From positions 1 through 43,873 of the forward strand of contig JADGBC010000010.1 in assembly GCA_015231705.1 (NCBI GenBank): DNA of 43,873 nt, written 5' to 3'. Under the pieces are notes generated by a model. That model was not told the origin of the DNA. It saw nothing but the letters and a program-made list of their open reading frames with translations, and searched no databases. Each line of letters begins with the position of its first letter. Position 1 is the first letter of the stretch. Below are positions 34,476 through 43,840 of this stretch, in pieces. The stretch is from Desulfamplus sp. Lineage in GTDB: Bacteria > Desulfobacterota > Desulfobacteria > Desulfobacterales > Desulfobacteraceae. Position numbers and translations under genes: made by a program.

Positions 34476-35450
34476 ATGAAAGAGATCACTTTTGATAATA
34501 TTACTATGGCAAGGGAACTTTTTGGTAACCATAACTATAACCTTGCAAGAATTTCAGAAGCCACCGGAGTTAAAATAGACAACAGGGGCAATACTCTCAT
34601 TATTAAAGGTAATTCTGAAAACATTATTCTGACTGAAAAAATGCTCAATCAGCTTTATGGTCTTGTACAGGAAAATTTTTCCATTCATCCTGCCGACATT
34701 GAAACAGCAGCCTCTGCCCTTCGCAATGACAGTTCATGCAGGCTCAAAAACATATTTCTTGATACCATCCTAATTACCTTCAAAAAAAAAAATATTGCAC
34801 CAAGAAGCCCCAATCAAAAACTTTATGTTGAGGCCGTCCGCAACAATGATATTGTTTTTGCCATTGGTCCCGCAGGTACAGGAAAAACCTATCTGGCAAT
34901 GGCAATGGCAGTGGCTGCAATGACAAAAGGGGAAATCAACAAGATTATCCTGACAAGGCCGGCAGTTGAGGCAGGAGAGGCTTTAGGTTTTTTACCAGGA
35001 GACCTGTCAGAAAAGATCAACCCATATTTGAGGCCTCTTTATGATGCTCTCCACGACATACTGTCAATTGACCGTGCAAAAGAGCTGATTGATCAGGGCT
35101 CAATTGAAATTGCTCCCTTGGCATTTATGCGTGGCAGAACATTAAATAATGCATTCATAATCCTTGATGAGGCCCAAAATACCACCTCAGAACAGATGAA
35201 AATGTTTTTAACACGAATTGGCAACAGCTCAAGAGCACTTATTACAGGCGATATTACCCAGATTGATCTGCCTGCAGGAAAGAAATCAGGACTTGTTGAG
35301 GCAAAGAAGATTCTACAAGATATTCCGGGACTCAAATTTATCTTTTTTAACAACAACGATGTTGTCAGGCATAGGCTTGTATCAAGAATAATTGAAGCCT
35401 ATGACAAAGACTCCAGCACAAAGAAAATGAATAAAAATGAAACCAGATAA
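34476..35450 (+). CDS. PhoH-like ATPase
   Basis: A PhoH-family protein (324 residues from ATG 34476; an in-frame GTG at 34458 would add six). N-terminal KH-like region (ITFDNITMARELFGNHNYNL), then the P-loop ATPase: Walker A GPAGTGKT, TRPAVEAGEALGFLPGD (family signature), Walker B FIILDEAQNTT and sensor GDITQIDLP. PhoH proteins are RNA-linked ATPases, often beside ybeY. Here the order is phoH-pgpH-ybeY, as in many bacteria, with a 14-bp overlap into pgpH. The function is likely in RNA metabolism. The start is uncertain because no clear ribosome binding site precedes either codon. Confidence 0.9.
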   Translation: MKEITFDNITMARELFGNHNYNLARISEATGVKIDNRGNTLIIKGNSENIILTEKMLNQLYGLVQENFSIHPADIETAASALRNDSSCRLKNIFLDTILITFKKKNIAPRSPNQKLYVEAVRNNDIVFAIGPAGTGKTYLAMAMAVAAMTKGEINKIILTRPAVEAGEALGFLPGDLSEKINPYLRPLYDALHDILSIDRAKELIDQGSIEIAPLAFMRGRTLNNAFIILDEAQNTTSEQMKMFLTRIGNSSRALITGDITQIDLPAGKKSGLVEAKKILQDIPGLKFIFFNNNDVVRHRLVSRIIEAYDKDSSTKKMNKNETR

Positions 35451-37818
35451 AAATATTCAGGCATTAAATTCATTCATAACTAATCAACCTGTTGTTTTAT
35501 GGGGCATATTAGTTGCTATCACACTCTTTTCCACCCTTGTGCTGTACCCTGACAAGGGGAAAATTAACTATGAATATAAAGCAGGAGATATTGCAGAGAG
35601 AGACATCAAGGCTCCTCGCGATTTCTTCATTGAAGATAAGGACGCGACACTGATCAACAGACAACAGGTTGCAGACTCTTTTAGAAGTATTTACGATTAC
35701 GATCCAAACATGCCGTCCCAGCTGTCAGAGAAAGTAGATCAAGCATTTGCTATCCCCAGAAAATTTTTTACCGCAATGAATCAAACCACTGATGTAAGTC
35801 CTCTGTCTCAAACCTCAGATACCAATACCGATACTTCAACCACTGAAAATCAAATCAATTCAACCGGCGGAACAGATAACAACAAGATTACAAAAAATGA
35901 TAACTCCGGAGTACCACCACTTGATACTATAATGCAATCTTTGGAAGAGTTTGAAAAAATTCTTGGTATTTCTATCGGAGAAAAAGCATATACCACCCTT
36001 TACAAATATAATTTCGACACAAATATAACAGACTCCATCAAAACAATCCTGACTGAGATTCTCAAAATTGGCGTTGTCTCCAACAAAGATCTTTTACTGA
36101 AAGAGGAGAAAAAGGGAATCACAATAAGAACTATTGGATCCTCTGCAGAGCAGGTAGTAGAAAACCTTCAAGTGTTCTACGGACCTGAAGAGTTTCAGAC
36201 TATAGTCAAAACAATTGGAGACCCACTACTAAAAGGTATCCACCGCAATCTGAGCAATATCATTATAGATATATGTAAGAAGCTCATCATTCCAAATATT
36301 ACCATGAATAGAAGCGAGACTGAACGAAGAATTGTCCAGGCCCAATCCGAAATAAAGCCCGTTCTTTATCAGATTAAGCAAGGAGAGATGATTCTACGTG
36401 AGGGAGAGCGGGTTGACGATACCAGGATCGTCAAGCTCAAGGCATTGAGTCATCAACTTCAGGAAAAGAATATTGCAATGATAAGAATAGGAACAGCTCT
36501 TATGATTCTATTTTCACTTCTTGTCATATACAATCTATTTTTAAAGGATCATAAAAAACTCAATAAACATCACAATAAGAATATTTTATTTCTCTCCTTG
36601 ATGCTAATTATTTTTCTTTCACTTACAAAAATCTCAGCACCAATTGCAGATACAACATCAATGCCCCTGCCGTTAGATATCGCTTCAGAGTCTATATTTC
36701 TTATACTCCCTCTGGCAGCAGGAGCTATGACTGTATCTCTTTTTCTTGGATTTGAGATCGCTCTTTACTTCACCTTGATACTATCCATACTTGGTGCCAT
36801 AATCTTTTCCAGCAGCATTCAAGTTTTTATATTCTTCTTCCTGAGCAGTATCACCGGTGCATTCTGGATGAAAGAGTGCAGGGAGCGAAAAGTATTTATC
36901 ACCACAGGTCTTAAACTGGCTTTTTTCAATGCAGGTCTTGCTATATCTTTGAGCATCTACTCAGCAGATCTTCAAATAGTTATAATTTCAAAGAATATAA
37001 TGCTTGCTGCTCTGAGTGGATTGGCATCGGGTATTATCACTTCAGGGCTGACGCCTGTTGCCGAGATTATCTTCTCCTACACAACAGAGATAAAGTTTCT
37101 TGAACTTTCAAACCTTGATCAGCCAATGATGAAACGGCTTATGATCGAAGCTCCAGGAACTTACAACCACAGCGTTATAGTTGCAAACCTTGCAGAAGCT
37201 GCTGCATCAGCCATTGGCGTAAGTGCATTGAAAACCAGAGTTGGAGCATTTTACCATGACATTGGAAAGTTAGACAAACCACTCTATTTCATTGAAAATC
37301 AGACAGATGGCATAAACAGGCATGACAAGATATCTCCATCCATGTCCGCGTTAGTATTAATTCAGCACACCAAAAAAGGGGTTGAATTTGCAAGAGACAA
37401 TAAACTTGGACAGGAGATTATGGATACCATACAGCAGCACCATGGCACCAGCCTTATCAGATACTTTTACAATAAAAGTATTAAGATTCATGGAGTCGAT
37501 GCGGTCAAAGAGGATGACTTTCGCTATCCAGGACCAAAACCACAAACACGGGAGGCAGCCATTGTTATGCTTGCGGATGTAGTGGAAGCTGCATTGAGAA
37601 CTCTGGAACGCCCTACATCAGCGAGAATACAGGGTCGTGTTCAGGAGCTTATAAATGCAATTTTCCTTGACGGTCAACTTGAAGAGTGTGAGTTGACCCT
37701 GAAAGATCTGCATCAGATTGCAAAAAGTTTTAACACAATTCTTACAGGACTTTACCACCACAGAATTGAATATACAGACAAGCCTCCGGAACTCCCAAAA
37801 GAGAAGAAAGCACAGTAG
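35437..37818 (+). CDS. PgpH-like 7TM-HD c-di-AMP phosphodiesterase
   Basis: A 793-residue membrane protein: TM1 (~18-36), an extracytoplasmic 7TMR-HDED domain (~40-340), seven membrane helices (~350-560) and a C-terminal HD domain with His607-Asp608 (FYHDIGKLDKP) and upstream His in GTYNHSVIVANLAEAAA. QQHHGTSLIRYFY supplies a further metal-ligand pair. In Listeria and Bacillus PgpH degrades c-di-AMP to pApA, and the same architecture lies between phoH and ybeY in many bacteria. A Ser/Thr/Asn-rich insert (~116-160) interrupts the extracytoplasmic domain. It overlaps phoH by 14 bp, so the genes are coupled. The activity is inferred from the family. Confidence 0.88.
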   Translation: MKPDKNIQALNSFITNQPVVLWGILVAITLFSTLVLYPDKGKINYEYKAGDIAERDIKAPRDFFIEDKDATLINRQQVADSFRSIYDYDPNMPSQLSEKVDQAFAIPRKFFTAMNQTTDVSPLSQTSDTNTDTSTTENQINSTGGTDNNKITKNDNSGVPPLDTIMQSLEEFEKILGISIGEKAYTTLYKYNFDTNITDSIKTILTEILKIGVVSNKDLLLKEEKKGITIRTIGSSAEQVVENLQVFYGPEEFQTIVKTIGDPLLKGIHRNLSNIIIDICKKLIIPNITMNRSETERRIVQAQSEIKPVLYQIKQGEMILREGERVDDTRIVKLKALSHQLQEKNIAMIRIGTALMILFSLLVIYNLFLKDHKKLNKHHNKNILFLSLMLIIFLSLTKISAPIADTTSMPLPLDIASESIFLILPLAAGAMTVSLFLGFEIALYFTLILSILGAIIFSSSIQVFIFFFLSSITGAFWMKECRERKVFITTGLKLAFFNAGLAISLSIYSADLQIVIISKNIMLAALSGLASGIITSGLTPVAEIIFSYTTEIKFLELSNLDQPMMKRLMIEAPGTYNHSVIVANLAEAAASAIGVSALKTRVGAFYHDIGKLDKPLYFIENQTDGINRHDKISPSMSALVLIQHTKKGVEFARDNKLGQEIMDTIQQHHGTSLIRYFYNKSIKIHGVDAVKEDDFRYPGPKPQTREAAIVMLADVVEAALRTLERPTSARIQGRVQELINAIFLDGQLEECELTLKDLHQIAKSFNTILTGLYHHRIEYTDKPPELPKEKKAQ

Positions 37819-37822
37819 TACC

Positions 37823-38287
37823 ATGACAAACCAGAGAATTCTAATACAAATCCAACAAAAATCAATCAAGATATCCAAGGAACAGATAAACCATAAAATA
37901 AGGCAAGTATTAAACACCCTTGGTTATACAAAGCATGAGATTTCAGTTGTCATTACAGACAATGTACACATAAAAGAGCTCAATCAACTTTACAGAGGCA
38001 TTGATACCCCAACCAATGTACTCTCATTTTCCATGTTGGAAGGTGAGTTTGCTTCTGTCAGCAACCTTCTTGGAGATCTGGTCATCTCTGCTGAACGGGC
38101 AGAAGAGGAGGCTATTGAGTCAGGGATCACGCTTGATGAACGAATGTCTCAACTTATTGTGCATGGAATTCTCCATCTTATTGGATATGATCATGAAAAT
38201 GGAGAAGAAGCTGCGTTTGAAATGGAGAAAAAAAGTCTGGAACTCATACGTTTGCTCGAACCCAATAGTGATCTTGATTTTTTTTAG
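37823..38287 (+). CDS. ybeY: YbeY endoribonuclease / 16S rRNA maturation factor
   Basis: A 154-residue YbeY from ATG 37823, four bases after the pgpH stop; longer in-frame starts inside pgpH are not credible. The zinc motif HGILHLIGYDHE (His x3) and the NVLSFSM segment identify it. YbeY processes the 16S rRNA 3' end and helps ribosome quality control. It is the third gene of phoH-pgpH-ybeY. The ribosome binding site is weak, consistent with coupling to pgpH translation. Confidence 0.93.
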   Translation: MTNQRILIQIQQKSIKISKEQINHKIRQVLNTLGYTKHEISVVITDNVHIKELNQLYRGIDTPTNVLSFSMLEGEFASVSNLLGDLVISAERAEEEAIESGITLDERMSQLIVHGILHLIGYDHENGEEAAFEMEKKSLELIRLLEPNSDLDFF

Positions 38288-38329
38288 AAAAGCGATCATA
38301 CGCTTAATATAAAAATGCATTCTAAATTT

Positions 38330-38364
38330 CATGGTTCGGGGTACAGCAGAATCTGCTGACCATG
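38330..38364 (+). terminator. Nested hairpin after ybeY
   Basis: Outer CATGGT/ACCATG (38330-38335 / 38359-38364) encloses inner CAGCAG/CTGCTG (38344-38349 / 38353-38358), with an 8-base bulge on the left. A loose T-rich stretch follows (ATAATTTGTTTATTT). It may end the phoH operon or act in the pdxJ leader. Confidence 0.5.
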
Positions 38365-38425
38365 ATAATTTGTTTATTTACCGTGATAAAAATTTTCTTA
38401 GCACTTTACGAAAGGGGTTTAAGTA

Positions 38426-39148
38426 ATGGCAAAACTCGCTGTGAATGTTGACCATATTGCAACTTTGCGCCAGGCAAGAAGAAAAATCAACTATCCTGAT
38501 CCGGTTACTGCTGCAATGGCGGCTGAAACTGCAGGGGCAGATGGTATTGTTGTCCATCTTCGCGAAGACAGGCGGCATATCCAGGAAAGAGATGTCAGGA
38601 TATTACGACAGATGGTTCAGACCAAACTTATCCTTGAAATGGCATCCACTTCAGAAATGCTTGGCATTGCACTGGATATCAAACCGAATCTGGTAACTCT
38701 GGTGCCTGAAAAAAGAGAGGAGCTGACTACGGAAGGAGGATTGGATATTATTACCCACTTCAATACTGTAAAAGAGAGTGTCAAACACCTTCAAAATGGT
38801 GGAATCAAAGTAAGCATTTTTATTGATCCGGATCTTGATCAAATTAAAACTGCCCATAAAATGGATGCCGACATGATAGAGATCCATACCGGTGCTTTTT
38901 GTGATGCTACTACAGAGATTGAAAAAGAAAAACAATTTGCAAAAATTGTCGATGCTGCCAAAATTGCCTCAAAATTAAAATTAGGGGTCAACGCGGGCCA
39001 TGGATTGGGATATAGCTCCATCAAACGCTTTAAAGGGCTGAACGAAATTGACGAGTTTAGCATTGGTCACAGTATTATAGCAAGGGCGACCATTTCAGGA
39101 ATGGAACAGGCAGTCAGGGATATGGTGGAAATTATAAAGAATCTATAA
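38426..39148 (+). CDS. pdxJ: Pyridoxine 5'-phosphate synthase
   Basis: A 240-residue PdxJ with AAAGGGG upstream of ATG 38426. Signatures: LAVNVDHIATLRQARR at the start (with the active-site His), GADGIVVHLREDRRHIQ, the catalytic Glu in LEMASTSEM, LVPEKREELTTEGG (phosphate-binding loop), and GVNAGHGLGYSS with the second active-site His. It condenses 1-deoxyxylulose 5-phosphate with aminoacetone 3-phosphate in the DXP-dependent vitamin B6 route. It is a single gene, possibly read through from ybeY. Confidence 0.96.
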   Translation: MAKLAVNVDHIATLRQARRKINYPDPVTAAMAAETAGADGIVVHLREDRRHIQERDVRILRQMVQTKLILEMASTSEMLGIALDIKPNLVTLVPEKREELTTEGGLDIITHFNTVKESVKHLQNGGIKVSIFIDPDLDQIKTAHKMDADMIEIHTGAFCDATTEIEKEKQFAKIVDAAKIASKLKLGVNAGHGLGYSSIKRFKGLNEIDEFSIGHSIIARATISGMEQAVRDMVEIIKNL

Positions 39149-39171
39149 AATGATGATCGGATTATGTACAC

Positions 39172-39221
39172 CTCTAATCATGAAAAATGAGTAATTTTTC
39201 ACGGCAAATCAATCATTAGAG
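39172..39221 (+). terminator. Double stem after pdxJ
   Basis: Outer CTCTAAT/ATTAGAG (39172-39178 / 39215-39221) and inner GAAAAAT/ATTTTTC (39182-39188 / 39194-39200). It is a plausible weak terminator without a clear T-run. Confidence 0.4.
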
Positions 39222-39312
39222 TGCTTTAAAATTGAACCACCAGAATATTTTTCTTGAGAATATCGGCAATTATCATTATAAGAAATCGTTAAACTTTATT
39301 TCAAAACACGAG

Positions 39313-39340
39313 TGATGATCAACGTCGATAAAGATCATCA
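39313..39340. promoter_or_regulatory. Inverted repeat upstream of the pyrophosphatase gene
   Basis: TGATGATC (39313-39320) and GATCATCA (39333-39340) are perfect 8-bp inverted repeats with a 12-base spacer, 42 bp before ATG 39383. It could be an operator or a leader hairpin; no regulator is assigned. Confidence 0.4.
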
Positions 39341-39382
39341 ATTTTATACAACATAACGCACAATAACTATTTAGGAGGTTCT

Positions 39383-40303
39383 ATGTCAATTTTAACATTT
39401 GGTCACAAAAATCCAGATACAGATTCTGTCTGTGCTGCTATTGCTCTGGCAGATCTCAAGAAAAAACTGGGTGAAGATATTGCACCTGCAATGCAGGGAG
39501 ATCTGACTCCTGAGACCAAATTTGTACTTGGCAAATATGGTGTTGCAGCTCCTCAGATTGTAACTTCATATGCTGGCAAAGATGTTTACCTTGTTGACCA
39601 CTCAGATCTATCCCAGAGCCCTGATGACCTTGGAAAAGCCAATATTCTCGGTATTGTTGACCACCACAAACTCGGTGATGTTACAACTTCACAGCCATTG
39701 GAGTGCTGGATCTGGCCAGTTGGCTGTACCTGTACTGTTATTAAATCAATGTACAACTTCTTTAATGTTGAAATCCCCAAGGATATCGCAGGAATTATGC
39801 TCTGTGCAATTCTCAGCGACACAGTCATATTCAAGTCAGCAACATGCACATCCAAAGACAGAGCTGCCTGCGAAGATCTTGCCAAAATTGCCGGAGTTAA
39901 AGATATGCAGGCACTTGGCATGGAGATGTTCAAGGTAAAATCAGCAGTAGAAGGCACTCCAATTAGAGAGCTTGTCTATCGTGACTACAAAGATTTTAAC
40001 ATGAGCGGCAAAAAAGTAGGTATTGGACAGCTTGAAGTGGTTGATCTTTCAATTCTTGATGGTGTTAAGGCAGATCTTGCTGCTGACATTGCCACCCTGA
40101 AGAAAGAGGGCGGTCATCACAGTATTTTCCTTCTTCTGACAGATATTATCAAGGAAGGTTCTGAAGTACTCATCGTTTCCGATGATGAGTCTGTAATCAA
40201 CAAAGCATTTGGTGCAACCCCGGCTGATGGGAAAGCATGGCTGCCTGGCGTTATGAGCCGTAAAAAACAGGTTGTGCCAAATCTTGAGAAAGCGTTCGCA
40301 TAA
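39383..40303 (+). CDS. ppaC: Manganese-dependent inorganic pyrophosphatase (family II)
   Basis: A 306-residue family II (DHH) pyrophosphatase with an excellent ribosome binding site (AGGAGG). Metal ligands: His8, Asp12 and Asp14 (GHKNPDTDSV), Asp in YLVDHSDLSQSP, and DHH in GIVDHHKLGD. The C-terminal substrate motif SRKKQVVP is complete. It hydrolyses PPi to phosphate in the cytoplasm using Mn2+ or Co2+. There are no CBS domains, so it is the unregulated short form. In sulfate reducers this enzyme pulls sulfate activation and acyl-CoA synthesis forward; that link is inferred. It is a single gene between an inverted repeat and a strong terminator. Confidence 0.96.
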   Translation: MSILTFGHKNPDTDSVCAAIALADLKKKLGEDIAPAMQGDLTPETKFVLGKYGVAAPQIVTSYAGKDVYLVDHSDLSQSPDDLGKANILGIVDHHKLGDVTTSQPLECWIWPVGCTCTVIKSMYNFFNVEIPKDIAGIMLCAILSDTVIFKSATCTSKDRAACEDLAKIAGVKDMQALGMEMFKVKSAVEGTPIRELVYRDYKDFNMSGKKVGIGQLEVVDLSILDGVKADLAADIATLKKEGGHHSIFLLLTDIIKEGSEVLIVSDDESVINKAFGATPADGKAWLPGVMSRKKQVVPNLEKAFA

Positions 40304-40470
40304 TTAATTAGCAAGATAGCCGTAACACAAAAGAGATAGTACAAAAATTTAAGACACCCTTCATATTTTCTCAAAAGCAATTGATGTTTTTTTGAGTCAG
40401 TTCGAAAAAATGGAAATGTGATTGCAGTAAATATTAGCTGCCAAATGAAGGATGCTAGATTTAATCATCA

Positions 40471-40526
40471 AACAGTAAAGGCACGGAAGAAGATTTAAGA
40501 ATGCTTCTTTCGTGCCTTTTATTGTT
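40471..40526. terminator. Strong bidirectional terminator
   Basis: AAAGGCACG-AAGAAG (40477-40492) pairs with CTTCTT-CGTGCCTTT (40504-40519) around an 11-base loop, with A-rich and T-rich flanks on both sides (AACAGT / TTATTGTT). It serves the convergent ppaC and rnfB-like genes. Confidence 0.85.
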
Positions 40527-40546
40527 TGATATAACCCCTTTGAATA

Positions 40547-42811
40547 TCAATCAACTCCAGGAAGCAGATACCATCGCCTTCTTGTCTGCTTTGCAACAGG
40601 TAACTCTGCCTCAGGCACAACAGATTTTCCCTCTATTTCTTCTGACTTCTCATTTGGAGCCACTTGAGGTAGTGCTGAATTAGCAGTTCTTTCATAGCAA
40701 ATCAAACCGCACTTCAAACACCTTTCGGCCTCATTTTTAGCCACCTCAGAGCTATATCCTTTGAAGATTTCGCTCCCCCTGCCTGACTCGCCACCTTTTT
40801 TATCATACTTCGGCATGATATTTTTGGGCATGATCTGAACATTATCAACACAGGTTACACCCTGTAAAATAGAACGCTTTGTCACAGGCTTTTTAATATC
40901 ATTAACCGGCAGGCCATACATAAGCTTATGAATTGTTGCGGCTGCACGTCTGCCACCATTGATTGCAACAACTGCGGCACTGTAACCGCTCAATTCATCT
41001 TCAGGTGACAGAAAACCAAGTTCATTTTTATTAAAAGGCTCTTTGTATATTTCCACACCTTCCCACTCAAGTGGCAGATTCTTGTTTACTGCTGAAATAT
41101 CCGGAGATGCAGCTTCGGTTTTAGACAGAATATTCTGTGTCAAAATATCATTTTCATCTGCTGAAGAATTATGTGAAGATATATCCTGTACCGAAATCTC
41201 TTTTTTTACAAATACAAGCTCAGGAAATCTTCCTGAAGCCAGTATCACTGTTTGAGCATCAATAACAATTTTATCGCCTGTAGCAAGATTTGTGCACTCA
41301 ACTTGACAAAGACGATCATCTTTCCCAATAAGTTTTGTCACACCTGACTCATATATTATGGTAGCACCGTTTCTGTTCATGGCTTCAAGGGTATCAGCAT
41401 CAAATGGCTTCATATCACTTGGTTTTCTTGATACTACAGTAATGGTATCTGCTCCCTGCTCACGGCACACACGTACAGCTTCTGATGATATTGTACCTCC
41501 GCCGACAATGACCACATCTCTACCACATGGAATTCTTTTTGTTTTCTGCACATCATTTCTAAGCAGATCAATCATGAGATATCCACCTGGAAACAGATTT
41601 GAAACCTTGGCAATCTCACCTCTGGAGAGTCGGCTATCCCATCCTCCAGTTGAAGTAAAAACAGCTTCATAACCTGATTTAAGAAGAGAGGCTACAGAAA
41701 AATCTTCCCCTACTTTAACACCGGTCTTTACATTGACTCCCATTTCGAGAATGCCATCAATATCCCAATCAATAACTTCCTGAGATAATCTCTCGTCAGA
41801 AATGGCAATCCTCAGAAGTCCACCCAAAGTTGAAGTGGCTTCAAATACAGTCGGCTCATGGCCAAGCCTTGCTGTAAAAAATGCGGTTGAAAGCCCCTCT
41901 ACACCACCACCGATGACCGCAATTTTTCTTCCTGTTTCAGGTGCTTTATATGGCAGCACACGTCTTCCCATGTTCAGCTCAATATCACACACAAATCTTT
42001 TCAGGTTGTTGATCCCCACTGACTCGTCTATCAGTTGTCTGCGACACTCGCTTTCGCATGGTGCGGGGCAGATCCGTCCAATCACTGTTGGAAAGGGATT
42101 TCTCTCCTTGATTACCTGCACAGCACCTGAGTTATCACCTTTTCTGATACGGGCAAGGTACTCTCTGATGTCAATACCCGTAGGACACGCCCTCTGACAT
42201 GGTGTAATGCATTTGTCCTCTGTATATTCTCTCATGATTCTCATAGAAACAGACGAGAGCCTGATAATATTTTTAGGGCATATTCTCTGACATGCTCCAC
42301 ATCCTGTGCACTTTTCTTTATCAACAACCGGCAATCCGTACTCACCTATCTCAAGTGCCCCAAATAGGCATGCCTTCACGCAGGTACCAAGTCCAAGACA
42401 ACCGATATTGCACTCTTTCATACCACCAAAAACCATTGCAGCAGCACGGCAGTCATTAATTCCATCGTACAGGTATTTAAGATCCGCATCTTTTACACCA
42501 TAGTAGCACCCGGCTCTGGCGAATTCCGGCTCTTTTGCCTCAAGGCTCATACCCATAAGTTCAGCAATTGCAATAGCCACTTCCGGTCCTGCTGCCACAC
42601 ATGAGCTTGGAGATGCTTTGCCTGCTGCAATAGCCTCGGCATTAGGACCGCAACCTGGCAATCCGCACCCACCGCAGTTGGCTCCTGGTAAAACATTCGT
42701 TATTGCCTCTACTTTGGGGTCTACATAAACATAAAAAAGCTTAGATGCAAATGCCAGTGCCCCACCGATTATAAGGCCAAGACCTCCCATTAGAAGTACA
42801 GATTGTATCAT
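40547..42811 (-). CDS. RnfB-type Fe-S protein fused to GltD-like flavoprotein
   Basis: A 754-residue protein from ATG 42811, chosen because GGGGGTAGGA precedes it; the frame opens upstream at 42910 without support. Residues ~1-25 form one membrane helix (SVLLMGGLGLIIGGALAFA). The RnfB 4Fe-4S motif follows (NCGGCGLPGC), then two ferredoxin clusters (CNIGCLGLGTCVKACLFGA; CTGCGACQRICP). It continues into the N-terminal Fe-S domain of the glutamate-synthase small-subunit family (CITPCQRACPTG; ICPAPCESECRR) and FAD/NAD(P) domains (GGGVEGLSTAF, VVIVGGGTISSEAV), ending with a Cys pair (CLKCGLIC). This would link an Rnf-like electron path to NAD(P)H or another flavin substrate. No other rnf gene is adjacent. 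The partner and direction are unknown. Confidence 0.85.
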   Translation of the reverse strand: MIQSVLLMGGLGLIIGGALAFASKLFYVYVDPKVEAITNVLPGANCGGCGLPGCGPNAEAIAAGKASPSSCVAAGPEVAIAIAELMGMSLEAKEPEFARAGCYYGVKDADLKYLYDGINDCRAAAMVFGGMKECNIGCLGLGTCVKACLFGALEIGEYGLPVVDKEKCTGCGACQRICPKNIIRLSSVSMRIMREYTEDKCITPCQRACPTGIDIREYLARIRKGDNSGAVQVIKERNPFPTVIGRICPAPCESECRRQLIDESVGINNLKRFVCDIELNMGRRVLPYKAPETGRKIAVIGGGVEGLSTAFFTARLGHEPTVFEATSTLGGLLRIAISDERLSQEVIDWDIDGILEMGVNVKTGVKVGEDFSVASLLKSGYEAVFTSTGGWDSRLSRGEIAKVSNLFPGGYLMIDLLRNDVQKTKRIPCGRDVVIVGGGTISSEAVRVCREQGADTITVVSRKPSDMKPFDADTLEAMNRNGATIIYESGVTKLIGKDDRLCQVECTNLATGDKIVIDAQTVILASGRFPELVFVKKEISVQDISSHNSSADENDILTQNILSKTEAASPDISAVNKNLPLEWEGVEIYKEPFNKNELGFLSPEDELSGYSAAVVAINGGRRAAATIHKLMYGLPVNDIKKPVTKRSILQGVTCVDNVQIMPKNIMPKYDKKGGESGRGSEIFKGYSSEVAKNEAERCLKCGLICYERTANSALPQVAPNEKSEEIEGKSVVPEAELPVAKQTRRRWYLLPGVD

Positions 42812-43057
42812 TCCTACCCCCGTAATATAATATTTTCCTACATTAAAAAAATTGACACGAGCCTGAATCTTATAAACTTTTGATAAATAAAAAGTCAAGA
42901 TATCGTTCAAAATTAGGATAGCTCAAGTTGATTGATTGACACCATTAAATTTATATTGTAGTGAATCTAAAAATATTTTTTTGTTCATGGACATAAGTCC
43001 AACCATCAATTACAGCGATTTGGTTATGTCCTAAATGTTCCTTAACAGGAGGCTCTA

Positions 43058-43804
43058 ATGAAAAAAAAACATTATAAGGTAATTCTATTGCTGTTTTTTT
43101 ATACTTTACTATCAAGTTCCCCCATTTTTGCCGAAGAGATAAAAGTTGAAGAGATCAAAATCGGTGTTTTCAATTTTCAGCCGTTCTATATGGTGGAAGA
43201 AAATCAGGAGCCATCAGGTATTTTGATTGACTATATCAAAATGGCGTTTGAAAGATGCAACCTTCCATATTCAATAAAAGGCTATCCACCTAAAAGGCTT
43301 TATAAATATCTTGCAGATGGAGAATCAAATATCTTCCTGGGCGTAAAAGGCGTTCCAGAACTTGAAGGAAATGTGTTGTACAGCAAGGAAAAAATTACTG
43401 AAATAGACTTACGAGTTTACTCCCGACAAGAGACAGTACCTATAAAGACTAAAGAAGAGATGAAAGGAAAAAGGATTCTCACCATAAGGGGATATAGCTA
43501 TGGGGGATTCATCCAATATTTAGAAAATCCTGCAAATAACATAATACCTGACATGACAAACACTCACGAGCTTGCATTCAAAAAACTTAAATTTGAAAGA
43601 GCTGATTATCTTCTTGATTACAGTTATCCTTCTGAAAAAGCATTGAAATCTATTATCATACCTGGAATACAGAGCCATAGCATATCATTGCTTGATGTAT
43701 TCCTGATTGTTTCCCAAAAAACCCCGAATGCTCAAGAATTATTGACAAAGTTAGAACAGGCTTTCATTGATTTAAAACAAGAGGGCAAATTATCCGATTT
43801 ATAA
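43058..43804 (+). CDS. Periplasmic solute-binding protein, family 3 (SBP_bac_3)
   Basis: A 248-residue exported protein with AGGAGG before ATG 43058. The signal peptide is ~1-25 (basic start, LLLFFYTLLSSS, cleavage near IFAEE). The mature part follows the amino-acid-binding protein fold: IKIGVFNFQPFYMVEENQEPSG, GILIDYIKMAFERC, a central KGKRILTIRGYSYGGF segment and a final ALEQAF-like helix. Such proteins feed ABC importers or act as sensors. No permease or ATPase gene lies downstream within the window, so it may be an orphan. The ligand cannot be predicted. It is divergent from the rnfB-like gene. Confidence 0.8.
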   Translation: MKKKHYKVILLLFFYTLLSSSPIFAEEIKVEEIKIGVFNFQPFYMVEENQEPSGILIDYIKMAFERCNLPYSIKGYPPKRLYKYLADGESNIFLGVKGVPELEGNVLYSKEKITEIDLRVYSRQETVPIKTKEEMKGKRILTIRGYSYGGFIQYLENPANNIIPDMTNTHELAFKKLKFERADYLLDYSYPSEKALKSIIIPGIQSHSISLLDVFLIVSQKTPNAQELLTKLEQAFIDLKQEGKLSDL

Positions 43805-43840
43805 AAAGCAGTTGATAATACAGATTTATAAAAAGTAGTT
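43796..43840 (+). repeat. 18-bp direct repeat around the stop codon
   Basis: GATTTATAAAAAGCAGTT (43796-43813) recurs at 43823-43840 with one mismatch (offset 27 bp). The first copy contains the TAA stop of the solute-binding protein. It is a small tandem duplication of the gene's 3' end. Confidence 0.7.

Noticed and set aside
37718-37822. Upstream start for ybeY inside pgpH
   Set aside because: It would add 35 residues without family similarity; the ATG four bases after the pgpH stop gives a normal-length YbeY.
42812-42910. Upstream start for the RnfB-like gene
   Set aside because: The extra residues resemble untranslated leader, while ATG 42811 has a good purine-rich site and starts right at the RnfB membrane helix.
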